Numbered from the stretch's first letter, positions 19,353 through 31,064 are shown. The stretch: DNA of 64,000 bases from Nematopogon swammerdamellus (GCA_946902875.1 OX336355.1:11334847-11398846); one strand, 5' to 3'. Made by a program: numbers and translations. The notes: generated by a model not told the origin, from the letters alone.

Positions 19353-20883
19353 ATGTAAATACATTGAAAAACACCACTTGAAAAAAACTTGAAAACTGGA
19401 GGGGGGGGGGGGGGGGGAGGGGTTTGTTAAGATACTACGCAAGCAAGAACGAATAAAAAATAAAATAAAATATGTCTCAATGAAATATTGTTAATTTTAC
19501 TTTATGGCTAAATAAATAAGTATCTGAATCGAATCTGACAGAATTTACTCAATATTTAAAAGTTGTCACTATATAAAATTTTTACAGTAGGTATTTATGT
19601 ATAGCGAGAAACGACACAATATAATACTTTACCTATTTGTTGCACACAACATTTGAAATTAACAGTTGCAAGATATTCTATCAAGATAATCTATATAAAC
19701 ATAAATGAAAGTTTTTCCATGCATAGAGATGATGATAAAAGAGTCAATAACATAAGTTTTTTATTACACCAGTCATCATAAAATACTTCATCATGCAAGC
19801 GATCTAAGATTATGTCCCGTATGTTTAATGACACGTTCTAGTATTATTGTCCTTCTTAATACTCGTCAGCTCATTAAACCCTTTTCATCTAAGGAGCAGC
19901 AACCAAAGGACTCTACATTTCAAATGTTAGGGTTCTGTTGCGTTATGAACAAGAAATTTGTCGAAAATCTTTCTTTTTTTTTTACGTCATTACAATGTAG
20001 GGCCATAGTATTTCCACTTCTAATATTTGTTACAAGTGTTAGTACTAGCTTCACATTCTTCGCATGGGATAAATTGCGCCCGAGGAATCATTTGCTAACT
20101 CTAGTACTTATCTAAGTAATTACGTCCGTCAGTAATATCTTTCCATAGAAGAAAATGCATATCGTACGTATATGTTTGATGAATTTGATGATTTTGTTTT
20201 ATTTTTAATGAATTAAATCACAACCGGTTTTGATGGTTCTTTGCCATTTATATACTCAAAAGAGGTAAGTTTTTAAATTAATCTTCATAAAGTTTTTGTA
20301 TGAGTACCTACACTTCAAAAGTACGCGCTGCGGACTCCTAAATCTAGAGCAGTTCAACGCACCTCGTCCTAGATTTTTTTTCATCTCAAAACTTCGGGCA
20401 TCAAAAGGATTTACATCATCAAAATATGTCTTTGTCTCCATCGTCACAGGTCCGATGATTTTGAAAGGAAGTCCCACACACAATGCATATTTTGAATGCA
20501 TTACGACCTGTGAACCGCTGCGGCATGTGGTCCCTTTCATTGGTATTGTTTTTTTATCCTTGTGTAACAAGTACATATTCAAATCGGATCCAAAGGTCAG
20601 GATAGTAGCAATAGATTGGTTTATGATTCATCTCTAGTTATTTATTCAATGCGTACCTTTATATAATTTTATATAGACAATTTTTTTGGCAATGGACTGT
20701 TATAGATAATACCGATAATTCTACCTACTTACGTAGATACATTGTAGATTGTATATCTAGGTAGAATTCTTACCATTGTTGAAAACTGTTTTTTTATTGT
20801 TTGCATCTGTTGGTTTATTTGAATACTTTTTATTTTTAATGAAATTTTTAACATAATAATGCTTTTACCTTAATTTAAGTTAA
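19353..20883. other. no gene; long G tract
   Basis: Holds an 18-nt G homopolymer at about 19400-19418. Short frames at 19828-20115 and two overlapping frames at 20256-20637 show no family motifs. Confidence 0.35.
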
Positions 20884-20930
20884 ACCGTGCGGGGTCGGTA
20901 CTTAAAAAGAATAGCCCCACTGCATCTTTC
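20884..20930 (+). repeat. family A head fragment
   Basis: ACCGTGCGGGGTCGGTACTT then AAAAAGAATAGCCCCACTGC; about 45 bp. Confidence 0.6.
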
Positions 20931-22365
20931 TTTGCTCAAGTGGAGATTAATAGAAAACTACATAATTGCGAACAAATTTCGTACTTTGTATATTTAATAT
21001 ACAAAGCACGGCTAGACTACAATGCATATCTACATTAAATTTGCACCACAGAGCAATTATTTCACAAAACTGAGAGTCAGAATTTATTCGAAATGCCATT
21101 CAAATATTCACTCGTCACACCATAAATACTTCATTATTTACTCCAAATTATCCCTCTGACAATGAAGAACGTTACACTTAAGAAACATCAATCTGAGTAA
21201 CACAATATCAAAATGCGAGACATGATTTAAGATCACGATAGAGATTGGGGACAACTTCTCATTCCCTATTGTTGGCGGATATGATTTAAATGCAGGTCGT
21301 TTTAACTTTGTTAATTTATTCATGGTCATTATTTGACCGTTGAGAAGTTAATGATGTTCTCTTGAATTATCATATTCAATTGTTACATTCTATAGTTGTA
21401 ACATTAGGCGACTCGCAAAGTTCGTACGAGAATTATTGTTGTAGGGTATAGGCGACAAGGAATATTGATGGTAGTTAAGCTATTTTCTCAAATGTGACAC
21501 CTTCGTATATGAATTTGTGGATTGTGAAGTACTTTGAAACTCTTGGAATCTCACAAATCATACAATACTTTTGCAGCGAAGTGTTCTCAATAACCGATAA
21601 TATTTAAATTAAATTTGTTTTTTACTTTACAAAGTTTTCCCACTACCAATAAACTGTACGCAGTTTGTTGGCAGTAATCCGCTCTTTTGTTTTACAATTT
21701 CAATGATTTGATAGTTCTCCAATTAAAGCACTCAGTGGAAATCTTTTAGAAAATGATAGAAAGTTAATATATTGTAAGTAAAATGGTTCATAAACTGAAA
21801 CAAGCCGATTTAAGGCGGTGACAAACGCCAAATACGCAAAACATGCAAAAAGTGCGACAAAGAAGGTCCAAAACTGACCAATTGACACACATTCAGAAAA
21901 TTAAAAAAATACCAACCTATATTTTGGTTCCTTACCAACAAAGTGCATTGCTGGTTTTTTTAATAATGAGTAAAAGTAAGTAATAAACATAAAATTAAAA
22001 ATATATAAAAAAAGCATGAATTTTTGAAAATCTGAGTATGTGTGTATTATTACAATTTTACAATACCACCGATTCAAAGGTCACAAAGCTCTGAGAAAAC
22101 TCTATTCAATTTTTTTTATTATTTTATCCACGAAAGGAGATAAAAATAAAAAACAAAAAACGCCTACATGAAATTATTGACGTAATTCTTCAGTCGGAAG
22201 GGTAAAATTTTTGCCTTCGTCAATTTAGCAGGCACTTCAATACTAGATACAATTTTAGTTCCGGGCTCGCTTGCTCGCTCCTGCCCTGCTGCGCCCGCGT
22301 GTCGGTCGTCATTTCTGTCTTCTGTGTTTGGATCGAATGGAAAAAAGATAGGTGGTTAGGTATAT
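20931..22365. other. AT-rich, no gene recognised
   Basis: No motif of note. The short minus frame at 21700-21888 is hydrophobic but has no recognisable family or splice context. Confidence 0.35.
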
Positions 22366-22750
22366 TTGTACCGTGTGGGATGGTAATTTAAAATAATAGC
22401 CCCACTGCATCTCTCCCCGTGCATGTCGTAAAAGGCGACTGAGGGATTTTTTTATGTAAACTGACACAGTTTGCTATATCACCTATAACATCCGTGATGT
22501 CAGCCCATAACACCGGGTGAACTTAGGTGCCATGTCAGTGCTTCCCTTTGGTCGTGCCGGCTACACTAAACTGGACGGAAAATACAAACTATTTCGGGAT
22601 ATGACTCCCTTCTTTTTTTCCGTCCAGTTCAGTGAAGCCGGTACGACCGAAGAAAAGCTCTGACATAGCACCTACTTCACCAGTTGTTACGAGCTGACAT
22701 CTCGGATGTTGTATTGTAGGTGATGTTGCCACCGTGTCATTTTCCGTACC
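22366..22750 (+). repeat. A-head/B-body composite SINE split by a second SINE
   Basis: The composite runs GTACCGTGTGGGATGGTAAT through GGCGACTGAGGGA, stops at 22446, resumes at about 22596 with GGGATATGACTCCCTTCT, and continues with the B tail to TCATTTTCCGTA. Between lies a minus-strand family B 3' end (22448-22594). GGGAT flanks both sides of the insert and is a likely target duplication. The body's first part is missing relative to the copy at 48089. Confidence 0.65.
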
Positions 22751-22914
22751 AGTATACAGTACGACCGTATCAGTAATATCTCTCTTCTGTGGTATCTATC
22801 AGTATACGCTCCGGTACGTAACTTGACGGGGCGTTATATGCATGGCTTTCGTTGGTATAACCACAGAATAACTAATAGGTACTGTGGTATAACCATAGAA
22901 TACTTATAATACTG

Positions 22915-23170
22915 GCGTATAGAAGCGACGCTCCGCCTCGAAGCGAGTTTGCTTCCCCCCGCGCCCCGCAGCCCGCGAGCGCTGTCTGGTCGACTTCTGG
23001 CGGACGGCTAGTCAGGCTGGCACCGACTGTCGAGAGGAGAGCGAGCGCACCTTCGAGAGGGAGTAGTAGCTACTTACACGTACGCGCGCGGTTCTTTCGC
23101 ACTCACAGCACAGAACAACGATCGGGCCGGCCGCGCCCGCGCGCGCGGTGGACTTCAAACCTCCTTGTTC
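22915..23170. promoter_or_regulatory. CpG-dense island
   Basis: About 250 bp with very high CpG content (CGCGCCCCGCAGCCCGCGAG, GGGCCGGCCGCGCCCGCGCG) in otherwise AT-rich DNA. It may be a promoter or the GC-rich part of an unrecognised element. No exon was identified on either strand. It stands beside the satellite block. Confidence 0.25.
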
Positions 23171-23339
23171 GCACTTACTTAGAGATGCAAGGCGCAATTT
23201 TGCACAAAAATTTCACTTGAAATTTTGCAGTGAAATTTTGCACTTTCTGCAAAATTACTGTGAAATTTTCATTCTTATGTGAAATAATGAAATTTATGTT
23301 ACACAAATCAGATATCAATTTGGTTTCTTATTCTTCTTC

Positions 23340-23528
23340 TTGAGTCAATTTTAATGTCCTACTACTGAGCGCAAGCCTTTCCCATGAACATGGAAGGGAA
23401 TTGTTATACATTTCCACGTGACAAACTGGATTGGAAGCGGTGTCCACAACAATTTTATATGTACTGCTGTGCACAGGTTTCCTCACGGTGTTTTCCTTCA
23501 CCGGAGCGAATCTTAATCATATGAACAT
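23340..23528 (+). repeat. RTE-like LINE tail fragment
   Basis: Words ACTACTGAGCGCAAGCC, TGCTGTGCACAGGTTTCCTC and ACGGTGTTTTCCTTCACCG match the widespread lepidopteran RTE/BovB-type 3' region. It leads directly into the satellite. Confidence 0.5.
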
Positions 23529-23529
23529 T

Positions 23530-25467
23530 TAAAAAAAGTGGCCGCCATTTTGAACTTTTTAGTTACTGGACCGATTGCTTTCAAAGTCGATATCTGGGTG
23601 TCTGTGTGGGCTCTGAATACGAATCCGTTGTCAAAATTTAAAAAAAGTGGCCGCCATTTTGAACTTTTTAGTTACTGGACCGATTGCTTTCAAAGTCGAT
23701 ATCTGGGTGTCTGTGTGGGCTCTGAATACGAATCCGTTGTCAAAATTTAAAAAAAGCGGCTGCCATTTTGAACTTTTTAGTTACTGGACCGATTGCTTTC
23801 AAAGTCGATATCTGGGTGTCTGTGTGGGCTCTGAATACGAATCCGTTGTCAAAATTTAAAAAAAGCGGCTGCCATTTTGAACTTTTTAGTTACTGGACCG
23901 ATTGCTTTCAAAGTCGATATCTGGGTGTCTGTGTGGGCTCTGAATACGAATCCGTTGTCAAAATTTAAAAAAAGTGGCCGCCATTTTGAACTTTTTAGTT
24001 ACTGGACCGATTGCTTTCAAAGTCGATATCTGGGTGTCTGTGTGGGCTCTGAATACGAATCCGTTGTCAAAATTTAAAAAAAGCGGCTGCCATTTTGAAC
24101 TTTTTAGTTACTGGACCGATTGCTTTCAAAGTCGATATCTGGGTGTCTGTGTGGGCTCTGAATACGAATCCGTTGTCAAAATTTAAAAAAAGTGGCCGCC
24201 ATTTTGAACTTTTTAGTTACTGGACCGATTGCTTTCAAAGTCGATATCTGGGTGTCTGTGTGGGCTCTGAATACGAATCCGTTGTCAAAATTTAAAAAAA
24301 GTGGCCGCCATTTTGAACTTTTTAGTTACTGGACCGATTGCTTTCAAAGTCGATATCTGGGTGTCTGTGTGGACTCTGAATACGAATCCGTTGTCAAAAT
24401 TTAAAAAAGTGGCCGCCATTTTGAACTTTTTAGTTACTGGACCGATTGCTTTCAAAGTCGATATCTGGGTGTCTGTGTGGACTCTGAATACGAATCCGTT
24501 GTCAAAATTTAAAAAAAGTGGCCGCCATTTTGAACTTTTTAGTTACTGGACCGATTGCTTTCAAAGTCGATATCTGGGTGTCTGTGTGGACTCTGAATAC
24601 GAATCCGTTGTCAAAATTTAAAAAAGTGGCCGCCATTTTGAACTTTTTAGTTACTGGACCGATTGCTTTCAAAGTCGATATCTGGGTGTCTGTGTGGACT
24701 CTGAATACGAATCCGTTGTCAAAATTTAAAAAAAGTGGCCGCCATTTTGAACTTTTTAGTTACTGGACCGATTGCTTTCAAAGTCGATATCTGGGTGTCT
24801 GTGTGGACTCTGAATACGAATCCGTTGTCAAAATTTAAAAAAGTGGCCGCCATTTTGAACTTTTTAGTTACTGGACCGATTGCTTTCAAAGTCGATATCT
24901 GGGTGTCTGTGTGGACTCTGAATACGAATCCGTTGTCAAAATTTAAAAAAAGTGGCCGCCATTTTGAACTTTTTAGTTACTGGACCGATTGCTTTCAAAG
25001 TCGATATCTGGGTGTCTGTGTGGACTCTGAATACGAATCCGTTGTCAAAATTTAAAAAAGTGGCCGCCATTTTGAACTTTTTAGTTACTGGACCGATTGC
25101 TTTCAAAGTCGATATCTGGGTGTCTGTGTGGACTCTGAATACGAATCCGTTGTCAAAATTTAAAAAAAGTGGCCGCCATTTTGAACTTTTTAGTTACTGG
25201 ACCGATTGCTTTCAAAGTCGATATCTGGGTGTCTGTGTGGACTCTGAATACGAATCCGTTGTCAAAATTTAAAAAAGTGGCCGCCATTTTGAACTTTTTA
25301 GTTACTGGACCGATTGCTTTCAAAGTCGATATCTGGGTGTCTGTGTGGACTCTGAATACGAATCCGTTGTCAAAATTTAAAAAAAGCGGCTGCCATTTTG
25401 AACTTCTTAGTTACTGGACCGATTGCTTTCAAAATCGATATCTGGGTGTCTGTGTGGGCTCTGAATT
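23530..25467 (+). repeat. satellite S1, 108/109-bp array, 18 copies
   Basis: Eighteen head-to-tail units of CCGCCATTTTGAACTTTTTA ... CGATATCTGGGTGTCTGTGT ... GAATCCGTTGTCAAAATTTA. Markers fall at 23540, 23649, 23758 and so on to 25389. The first seven intervals are 109 bp. From 24301 intervals alternate 108 and 109 bp because an A run loses one base in every second unit, giving a 217-bp higher-order repeat. Units are nearly identical, which indicates recent amplification. The open frames across it (for example MAAILNFLVTGPIAFKVDIW) are by-products. Confidence 0.95.
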
Positions 25468-25790
25468 AGTCTTGTTACGCTTAGCATTAACAAAATTAAT
25501 TCATAATGAATACCCCGTTAGCATTTAGCACTGCTAAGCGCCCTGATGAATAAAATGCTAAATGCTAAATGCTAAGCAACAAATCACATTTCATTTTGGT
25601 TAGCATTGCTGTTGCGTTCGTAAAACTTAGTTGGTTCGTTTGTTTTGGAACGCACAAAGCAATGAAGTAGGTGCTCTTTATCTGTGGTACTGCTAAATGC
25701 TAAATGCTATATAGCGCCTGCGCTCCGCTGCTAGGTAGCATCTAAACGCGAAATGCGATGCGATCATGCGAGTGAGGGATCGGAATTATC
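25468..25790. other. spacer between satellites with GCTAAAT words
   Basis: Repeats the word GCTAAATGCTAAATGCTA (25553-25577, 25690-25708) and its complement TTAGCATTTAGC. No gene. Confidence 0.5.
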
Positions 25791-27918
25791 ATCTGTCACG
25801 TGATCATTAGTTTTGGTCATATCTACAGAACCACTGGACTTAGACCCATCGTGTTGGTAATCAAACTGAACGTCTCGATGAGATCTACCCATCTGTCACG
25901 TGATCATTTGTTTTGGTCATATCTCGAGAACCACTGGACTTAGACCCATCGTGTTGGTACTCAAACTGAACGTCTCGATGAGATCTACCCATCTGTCACG
26001 TGATCATTTGTTTTGGTCATATCTCGAGAACCACTGAACTTAGACCCATCGTGTTGGTACTCAAACTGAACGTTTCGATGAGATCTACCCATCTATCACG
26101 TGATAATTTGTTTTGGTCATATCTCGAGAACCAATGGACTTAGACCCATCGTGTTGGTACTCAATCTGAACGTCTCGATGAGATCTATCCATCTGTCACA
26201 TGCACTTTTGTTTTGGTCATAACTCGAGAACCACTGGTCTTAGACCCATCGTGTTGGTACTCAAACTTCAGGTCTCGGTGAGATCTATCCATCTGTCACA
26301 TGAACTTTTGTTTTGGTCATAACTCGAGAACCACTGGTGCTAGACCCATCGTGTTGGTACTCAAACTTCAGGTCTCGGTGAGATCTATCCATCTGTCACA
26401 TGAACTTTTGTTTTGGTCATAACTCGAGAACCACTGGTGCTAGACCCATCGTGTTGGTACTCAAACTTCAGGTCTCGGTGAGATCTATCCATCTGTCACA
26501 TGAACTTTTGTTTTGGTCATATCTCGAGAACCACTGGACTTAGACCCATCGTGTTGGTACTCAAACTGAACGTCTCGATGAGATCTACCCATCTGTCACG
26601 TGATCATTTGTTTTGGTCATATCTCGAGAACCACTGAACTTAGACCCATCGTGTTGGTACTCAAACTGAACGTTTCGATGAGATCTACCCATCTATCACG
26701 TGATAATTTGTTTTGGTCATATCTCGAGAACCAATGGACTTAGACCCATCGTGTTGGTACTCAATCTGAACGTCTCGATGAGATCTATCCATCTGTCACA
26801 TGCACTTTTGTTTTGGTCATAACTCGAGAACCACTGGTCTTAGACCCATCGTGTTGGTACTCAAACTTCAGGTCTCGGTGAGATCTATCCATCTGTCACA
26901 TGAACTTTTGTTTTGGTCATAACTCGAGAACCACTGGTGCTAGACCCATCGTGTTGGTACTCAAACTTCAGGTCTCGGTGAGATCTATCCATCTGTCACA
27001 TGAACTTTTGTTTTGGTCATAACTCGAGAACCACTGGTGCTAGACCCATCGTGTTGGTACTCAAACTTCAGGTCTCGGTGAGATCTATCCATCTGTCACA
27101 TGAACTTTTGTTTTGGTCATAACTCGAGAACCACTGTTGCTAGACCCATCGTGTTGGTACTCAAACTTCAGTTCTCGGTGAGATCTATCCATCTGTCACA
27201 TGAACTTTTGTTTTGGTCATAACTCGAGAACCACTGGTGCTAGACCTATCGTGTTGGTACTCAAACTTCAGGTCTCGGTGAGATCTATCCATCTGTCACA
27301 TGCACTTTTGTTTTGGTCATAACTCGAGAACCACTGGTCTTAGACCCATCGTGTTGGTACTCAAACTTCAGGTCTCGGTGAGATCTATCCATCTGTCACA
27401 TGAACTTTTGTTTTGGTCATAACTCGAGAACCACTGGTGCTAGACCCATCGTGTTGGTACTCAAACTTCAGGTCTCGGTGAGATCTATCCATCTGTCACA
27501 TGAACTTTTGTTTTGGTCATAACTCGAGAACCACTGGTGCTAGACCCATCGTGTTGGTACTCAAACTTCAGGTCTCGGTGAGATCTATCCATCTGTCACA
27601 TGAACTTTTGTTTTGGTCATAACTCGAGAACCACTGTTGCTAGACCCATCGTGTTGGTACTCAAACTTCAGTTCTCGGTGAGATCTATCCATCTGTCACA
27701 TGAACTTTTGTTTTGGTCATAACTCGAGAACCACTGGTGCTAGACCCATCGTGTTGGTACTCAAACTTCAGGTCTCGGTGAGATCTATCCATCTGTCACA
27801 TGAACTTTTGTTTTGGTCATAACTCGAGAACCACTGGTGCTAGACCCATCGTGTTGGTACTCAAACTTCAGTTCTCGGTGAGATCTATCCATCTGTCACA
27901 TGAACTTTTGCTTTGGTT
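25791..27918 (+). repeat. satellite S2, exact 100-bp array, ~21 copies
   Basis: AGATCT recurs every 100 bp from 25881 to 27881 with no indel. A unit reads ATCTGTCACATGAACTTTTG, TTTTGGTCATAACTCGAGAA, CCACTGGTGCTAGACCCATC, GTGTTGGTACTCAAACTTCA, GGTCTCGGTGAGATCTATCC. Variant units recur in order: a block of six repeats 600 bp apart (25981 and 26581), and a block of five repeats 500 bp apart (26781 to 27281 onward). This is higher-order structure. Early units hold the palindrome TCACGTGA; later ones hold TCACATGA. Confidence 0.95.
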
Positions 27919-27951
27919 TATTCACACGCTTGAGTGAATTCGCACTTCATA

Positions 27952-28222
27952 TATACGGTGTTGCAGTTGCCCCCGTAATATTTCTAACTGACATAAGGGG
28001 GTTATTCTATATGTGAAACTAAACAACTTATGTGGCGAAAACATTTTTTTAACAAAAAAAAATATTTTTCCGTACAAATTTTAAATGCCTATTCTCAAAA
28101 TGTATGGAGAAAAAATTTTTTTTTTCTTCAAATTAAAAAGTCGTACAACAAAAGTTGTTCTATTTCACGTAAAGAATCACCCCCTTTCGGGTTTTACGGT
28201 TGGGGTTGCAACACCGTGTATA
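27952..28222. mobile_element. MITE with long imperfect TIRs
   Basis: The left end TATACGGTGTTGCAG and the right end (complement of TATACACGGTGTTGCAA) are inverted. The similarity continues inward (AAGGGGGTTATTCTATATGTG against AAAGGGGGTGATTCTTTACG). Length is 271 bp, with TA at the edges and no coding capacity. It lies between S2 and the second S1 array. Confidence 0.7.
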
Positions 28223-28369
28223 AGACCTTCATTGTGTGTGTTCATTCCATCATGAACTGTCGAGTGATATTTTTCGCATTCGCATTTAGCATTTAACGTT
28301 AGCATGTTAATGGCGTAAGATTCGCAAGTGAATTAAATTAATGCTTTTTCACATTAATTAACAACACTA
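28223..28369. other. spacer with TTAGCATTTA words
   Basis: GCATTTAGCATTTAACGTTAGCATG at 28280-28304 echoes the spacer on the other side of S2. Confidence 0.45.
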
Positions 28370-29412
28370 CTCTGAATACGAATCTGTAGTGAACATTTAA
28401 AAAAAGTTGCCGCCATTTTGAACTTTTTAATTACTGGACCGATTGATTTCAAAATCGATATCTGGGTGTTTGTGTGGACTCTGAATACAAATATGTAGTG
28501 AATATTTAAAAAAAGTTGCCGCCATTTTGACCTTTTTAGTTATTCGACCGATTGCTTTCAAAATCAATATCTGGGTGTCTGTGTGGGCTCTGAATACGAA
28601 TCCGTTGTCAAAATTTAAAAAAAGTGGCCGCCATTTTGAACTTTTTAGTTACTGGACCGATTGCTTTCAAAGTCGATATCTGGGTGTCTGTGTGGACTCT
28701 GAATACGAATCCGTTGTCAAAATTTAAAAAAAGTGGCCGCCATTTTGAACTTTTTAGTTACTGGACCGATTGCTTTCAAAGTCGATATCTGGGTGTCTGT
28801 GTGGACTCTGAATACGAATCCGTTGTCAAAATTTAAAAAAAGCGGCTGCCATTTTGAACTTTTTAGTTACTGGACCGATTGCTTTCAAAATCGATATCTG
28901 GGTGTCTGTGTGGGCTCTGAATACGAATCTGTAGTGAACATTTAAAAAAAGTTGCCGCCATTTTGAACTTTTTAATTACTGGACCGATTGATTTCAAAAT
29001 CGATATCTGGGTGTTTGTGTGGACTCTGAATACAAATATGTAGTGAATATTTAAAAAAAGTTGCCGCCATTTTGACCTTTTTAGTTATTCGACCGATTGC
29101 TTTCAAAATCAATATCTGGGTGTCTGTGTGGGCTCTGAATACGAATCCGTTGTCAAAATAAAAAAAAAACGGCCTCCATTTTGAACTTTTTAGTTACTGG
29201 ACCGATTGCTTTCAAAATCGATATCTGGGTGTCTGCGTGGGCTCTGAATACGAATCTGTAGTGAACATTAAAAAAAAGTGGCCGCCATTTTGAACTTTTT
29301 AGTTACTGGACCGATTGCTTTCAAAATTGATATCTGGGTATCTGTATGGGCTCTGAATACGAATCCGTTTTCAAAATTTAAAAATAGTTGCCGCCATCTT
29401 GCACTTTTTAGT
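28370..29412 (+). repeat. satellite S1, second array, forward units, 10 copies
   Basis: Ten S1 units with GCCGCCATTTT-type markers at about 28411, 28518, 28629, 28737, 28845, 28955, 29064, 29171, 29281 and 29390. Most are more diverged than those in the first array, but the units at 28624-28840 are nearly identical to it. A 542-bp block (28370-28590) recurs at 28914-29150. Confidence 0.92.
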
Positions 29413-30586
29413 TTTGACTACAGATTCATATTTAGAGCCCACACAGACACGCAGATATCTATTTTGAAAGCAATCGGTCCAGTAACTAAAAAGTTTAAAA
29501 TGGCGGCCACTTAATTTTGACTACAGATTCGTATTCAGAGCATACACAGACACCCAGACATCGATTTTGAAAGCAATTGGTCCAGTAACTGAAAAGTTCA
29601 AAATGGCGGCCACTTTTTTTAAATTTTGACTACAGATTCGTATTCAGAGCCTACACAGACACCCAGATATCAATTTTGAAATCAATCGGTCCAGTAACTA
29701 AAAAGTTTAAAATGGCGGCCACTTAATTTTGACTACAGATTCGTATTCAGAGCACACACAGACACCCAGACATCGATTTTGAAAGCAATTGGTCCAGTAA
29801 CTGAAAATTTCAAAATGGCGGCCACTTTTTTTAAATTTTGACTACAGATTCGTATTCAGAGCCTACACAGACACCCAGATATCAATTTTGAAATCAATCG
29901 GTCCAGTAACTAAAAAGTTCAAAATGGCGGCCACTTTTTTTTAATTTTGACTACAGATTCGTATTCCGAGCCCACACAGACACCCAGATATCGATTTTGA
30001 AAGCAATCGGTCCAGTAACTGAAAAGTTTAAAATGGCGGCCACTTTTTTTATTTTGATTACAGATTCGTATTCAGAGCCTACACAGACACCCAGATATCA
30101 ATTTTGAAAGCAATCGGTCCAGTAACTAAAAAGTTCAAAATGGCGGCCACTTTTTTTTATTTTGATTACAGATTCGTATTCAGAGCCTACACAGCCACCC
30201 AGATATCAATTTTGAAAGCAATCGGTCCAGTAACTGAAAAGTTCAAAATGGCGGCCACTTTTTTTTTATTTTGATTACAGATTCGTATTCAGAGCCTACA
30301 CAGACACCCAGATATCAATTTTGAAAGCAATCGGTCCAGTAACTGAAAAGTTCAAAATGGCGGCCACTTTTTTTTATTTTGATTACAGATTCGTATTCAG
30401 AGCCTACACAGACACCCAGATATCAATTTTGAAAGCAATCGGTCCAGTAACTAAAAAGTTCAAAATGGCGGCCACTTTTTTTTAATTTTGATTACAGATT
30501 CGTATTCAGAGCCTACACAGACACCCAGATATCAATTTTGAAAGCAATCGGTCCAGTAACTAAAAAGTTCAAAATGGCGGCAAGTA
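29413..30586 (-). repeat. satellite S1, inverted array, 11 copies
   Basis: The same S1 unit now reads on the minus strand (TGGCGGCCACTTTTT markers at about 29501, 29604, 29713, 29815, 29923, 30032, 30140, 30249, 30358, 30466, 30574). The switch occurs around 29405-29420, inside a unit. The last unit ends abruptly at GGCGGCAAGTATAC. Confidence 0.92.
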
Positions 30587-31064
30587 TACATTGAAAATTT
30601 CACTTTAGCTTCACATACGATTCGGCTTAAAAATAATAAAAATGGAATACCTATTGCAAAGTTTCCAAAATTTAGTGAAACTTTCACTGCAAAATTGTCG
30701 TTTAGTTAGCGAGTAAAAATAAAACATGTGCATATAAGTTGATGTTTTTCTTTTTTTCTTGCCCTCCAATAATGTTAAGAGGTACATATACATAGATAGT
30801 CATAATTAAAAATGTTTCCTTTTAAATTACATCAAATATAATTTATAATATTGTCCACTACAAACTTCTCATAAAGAGTGCCAACCCTGTACCCAAGTTA
30901 TCGAGGTCGCACCAATACACGCAAAGGCGCCCGCGTACGTGAGCAGTAGGTACACATTTTCGGCCGCTTCATAGAAAATGTGACTAGTGTCACGGGTGTG
31001 GTATAACGCTGTCTGCGCTTGAGATGCAAGGACTATAGAACCGTGCCTAAATAAAAGTAGCCTA
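30587..31064. other. no gene; satellite flank
   Basis: Contains TTTCACTGCAAAATT at 30682-30696, the exact complement of 23221-23235 on the other flank of the satellite block. Nothing else was recognised. Confidence 0.4.

Noticed and set aside
20256..20637. Two overlapping frames of 108 and 113 codons on opposite strands
   Set aside because: Neither shows a family motif, and mutual overlap suggests chance or an unknown repeat.
23538..25528. Series of overlapping 66-119-codon frames with repeated MAAILNFLVTG... sequence
   Set aside because: They follow the 108/109-bp satellite. The frame exists because the unit lacks stops in one phase, and it shifts with unit length. No start context, domain or splice sites.
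23530..30586. Repeat arrays considered as CRISPR
   Set aside because: Units are contiguous with no unique spacers, far too long, and the DNA is eukaryotic.
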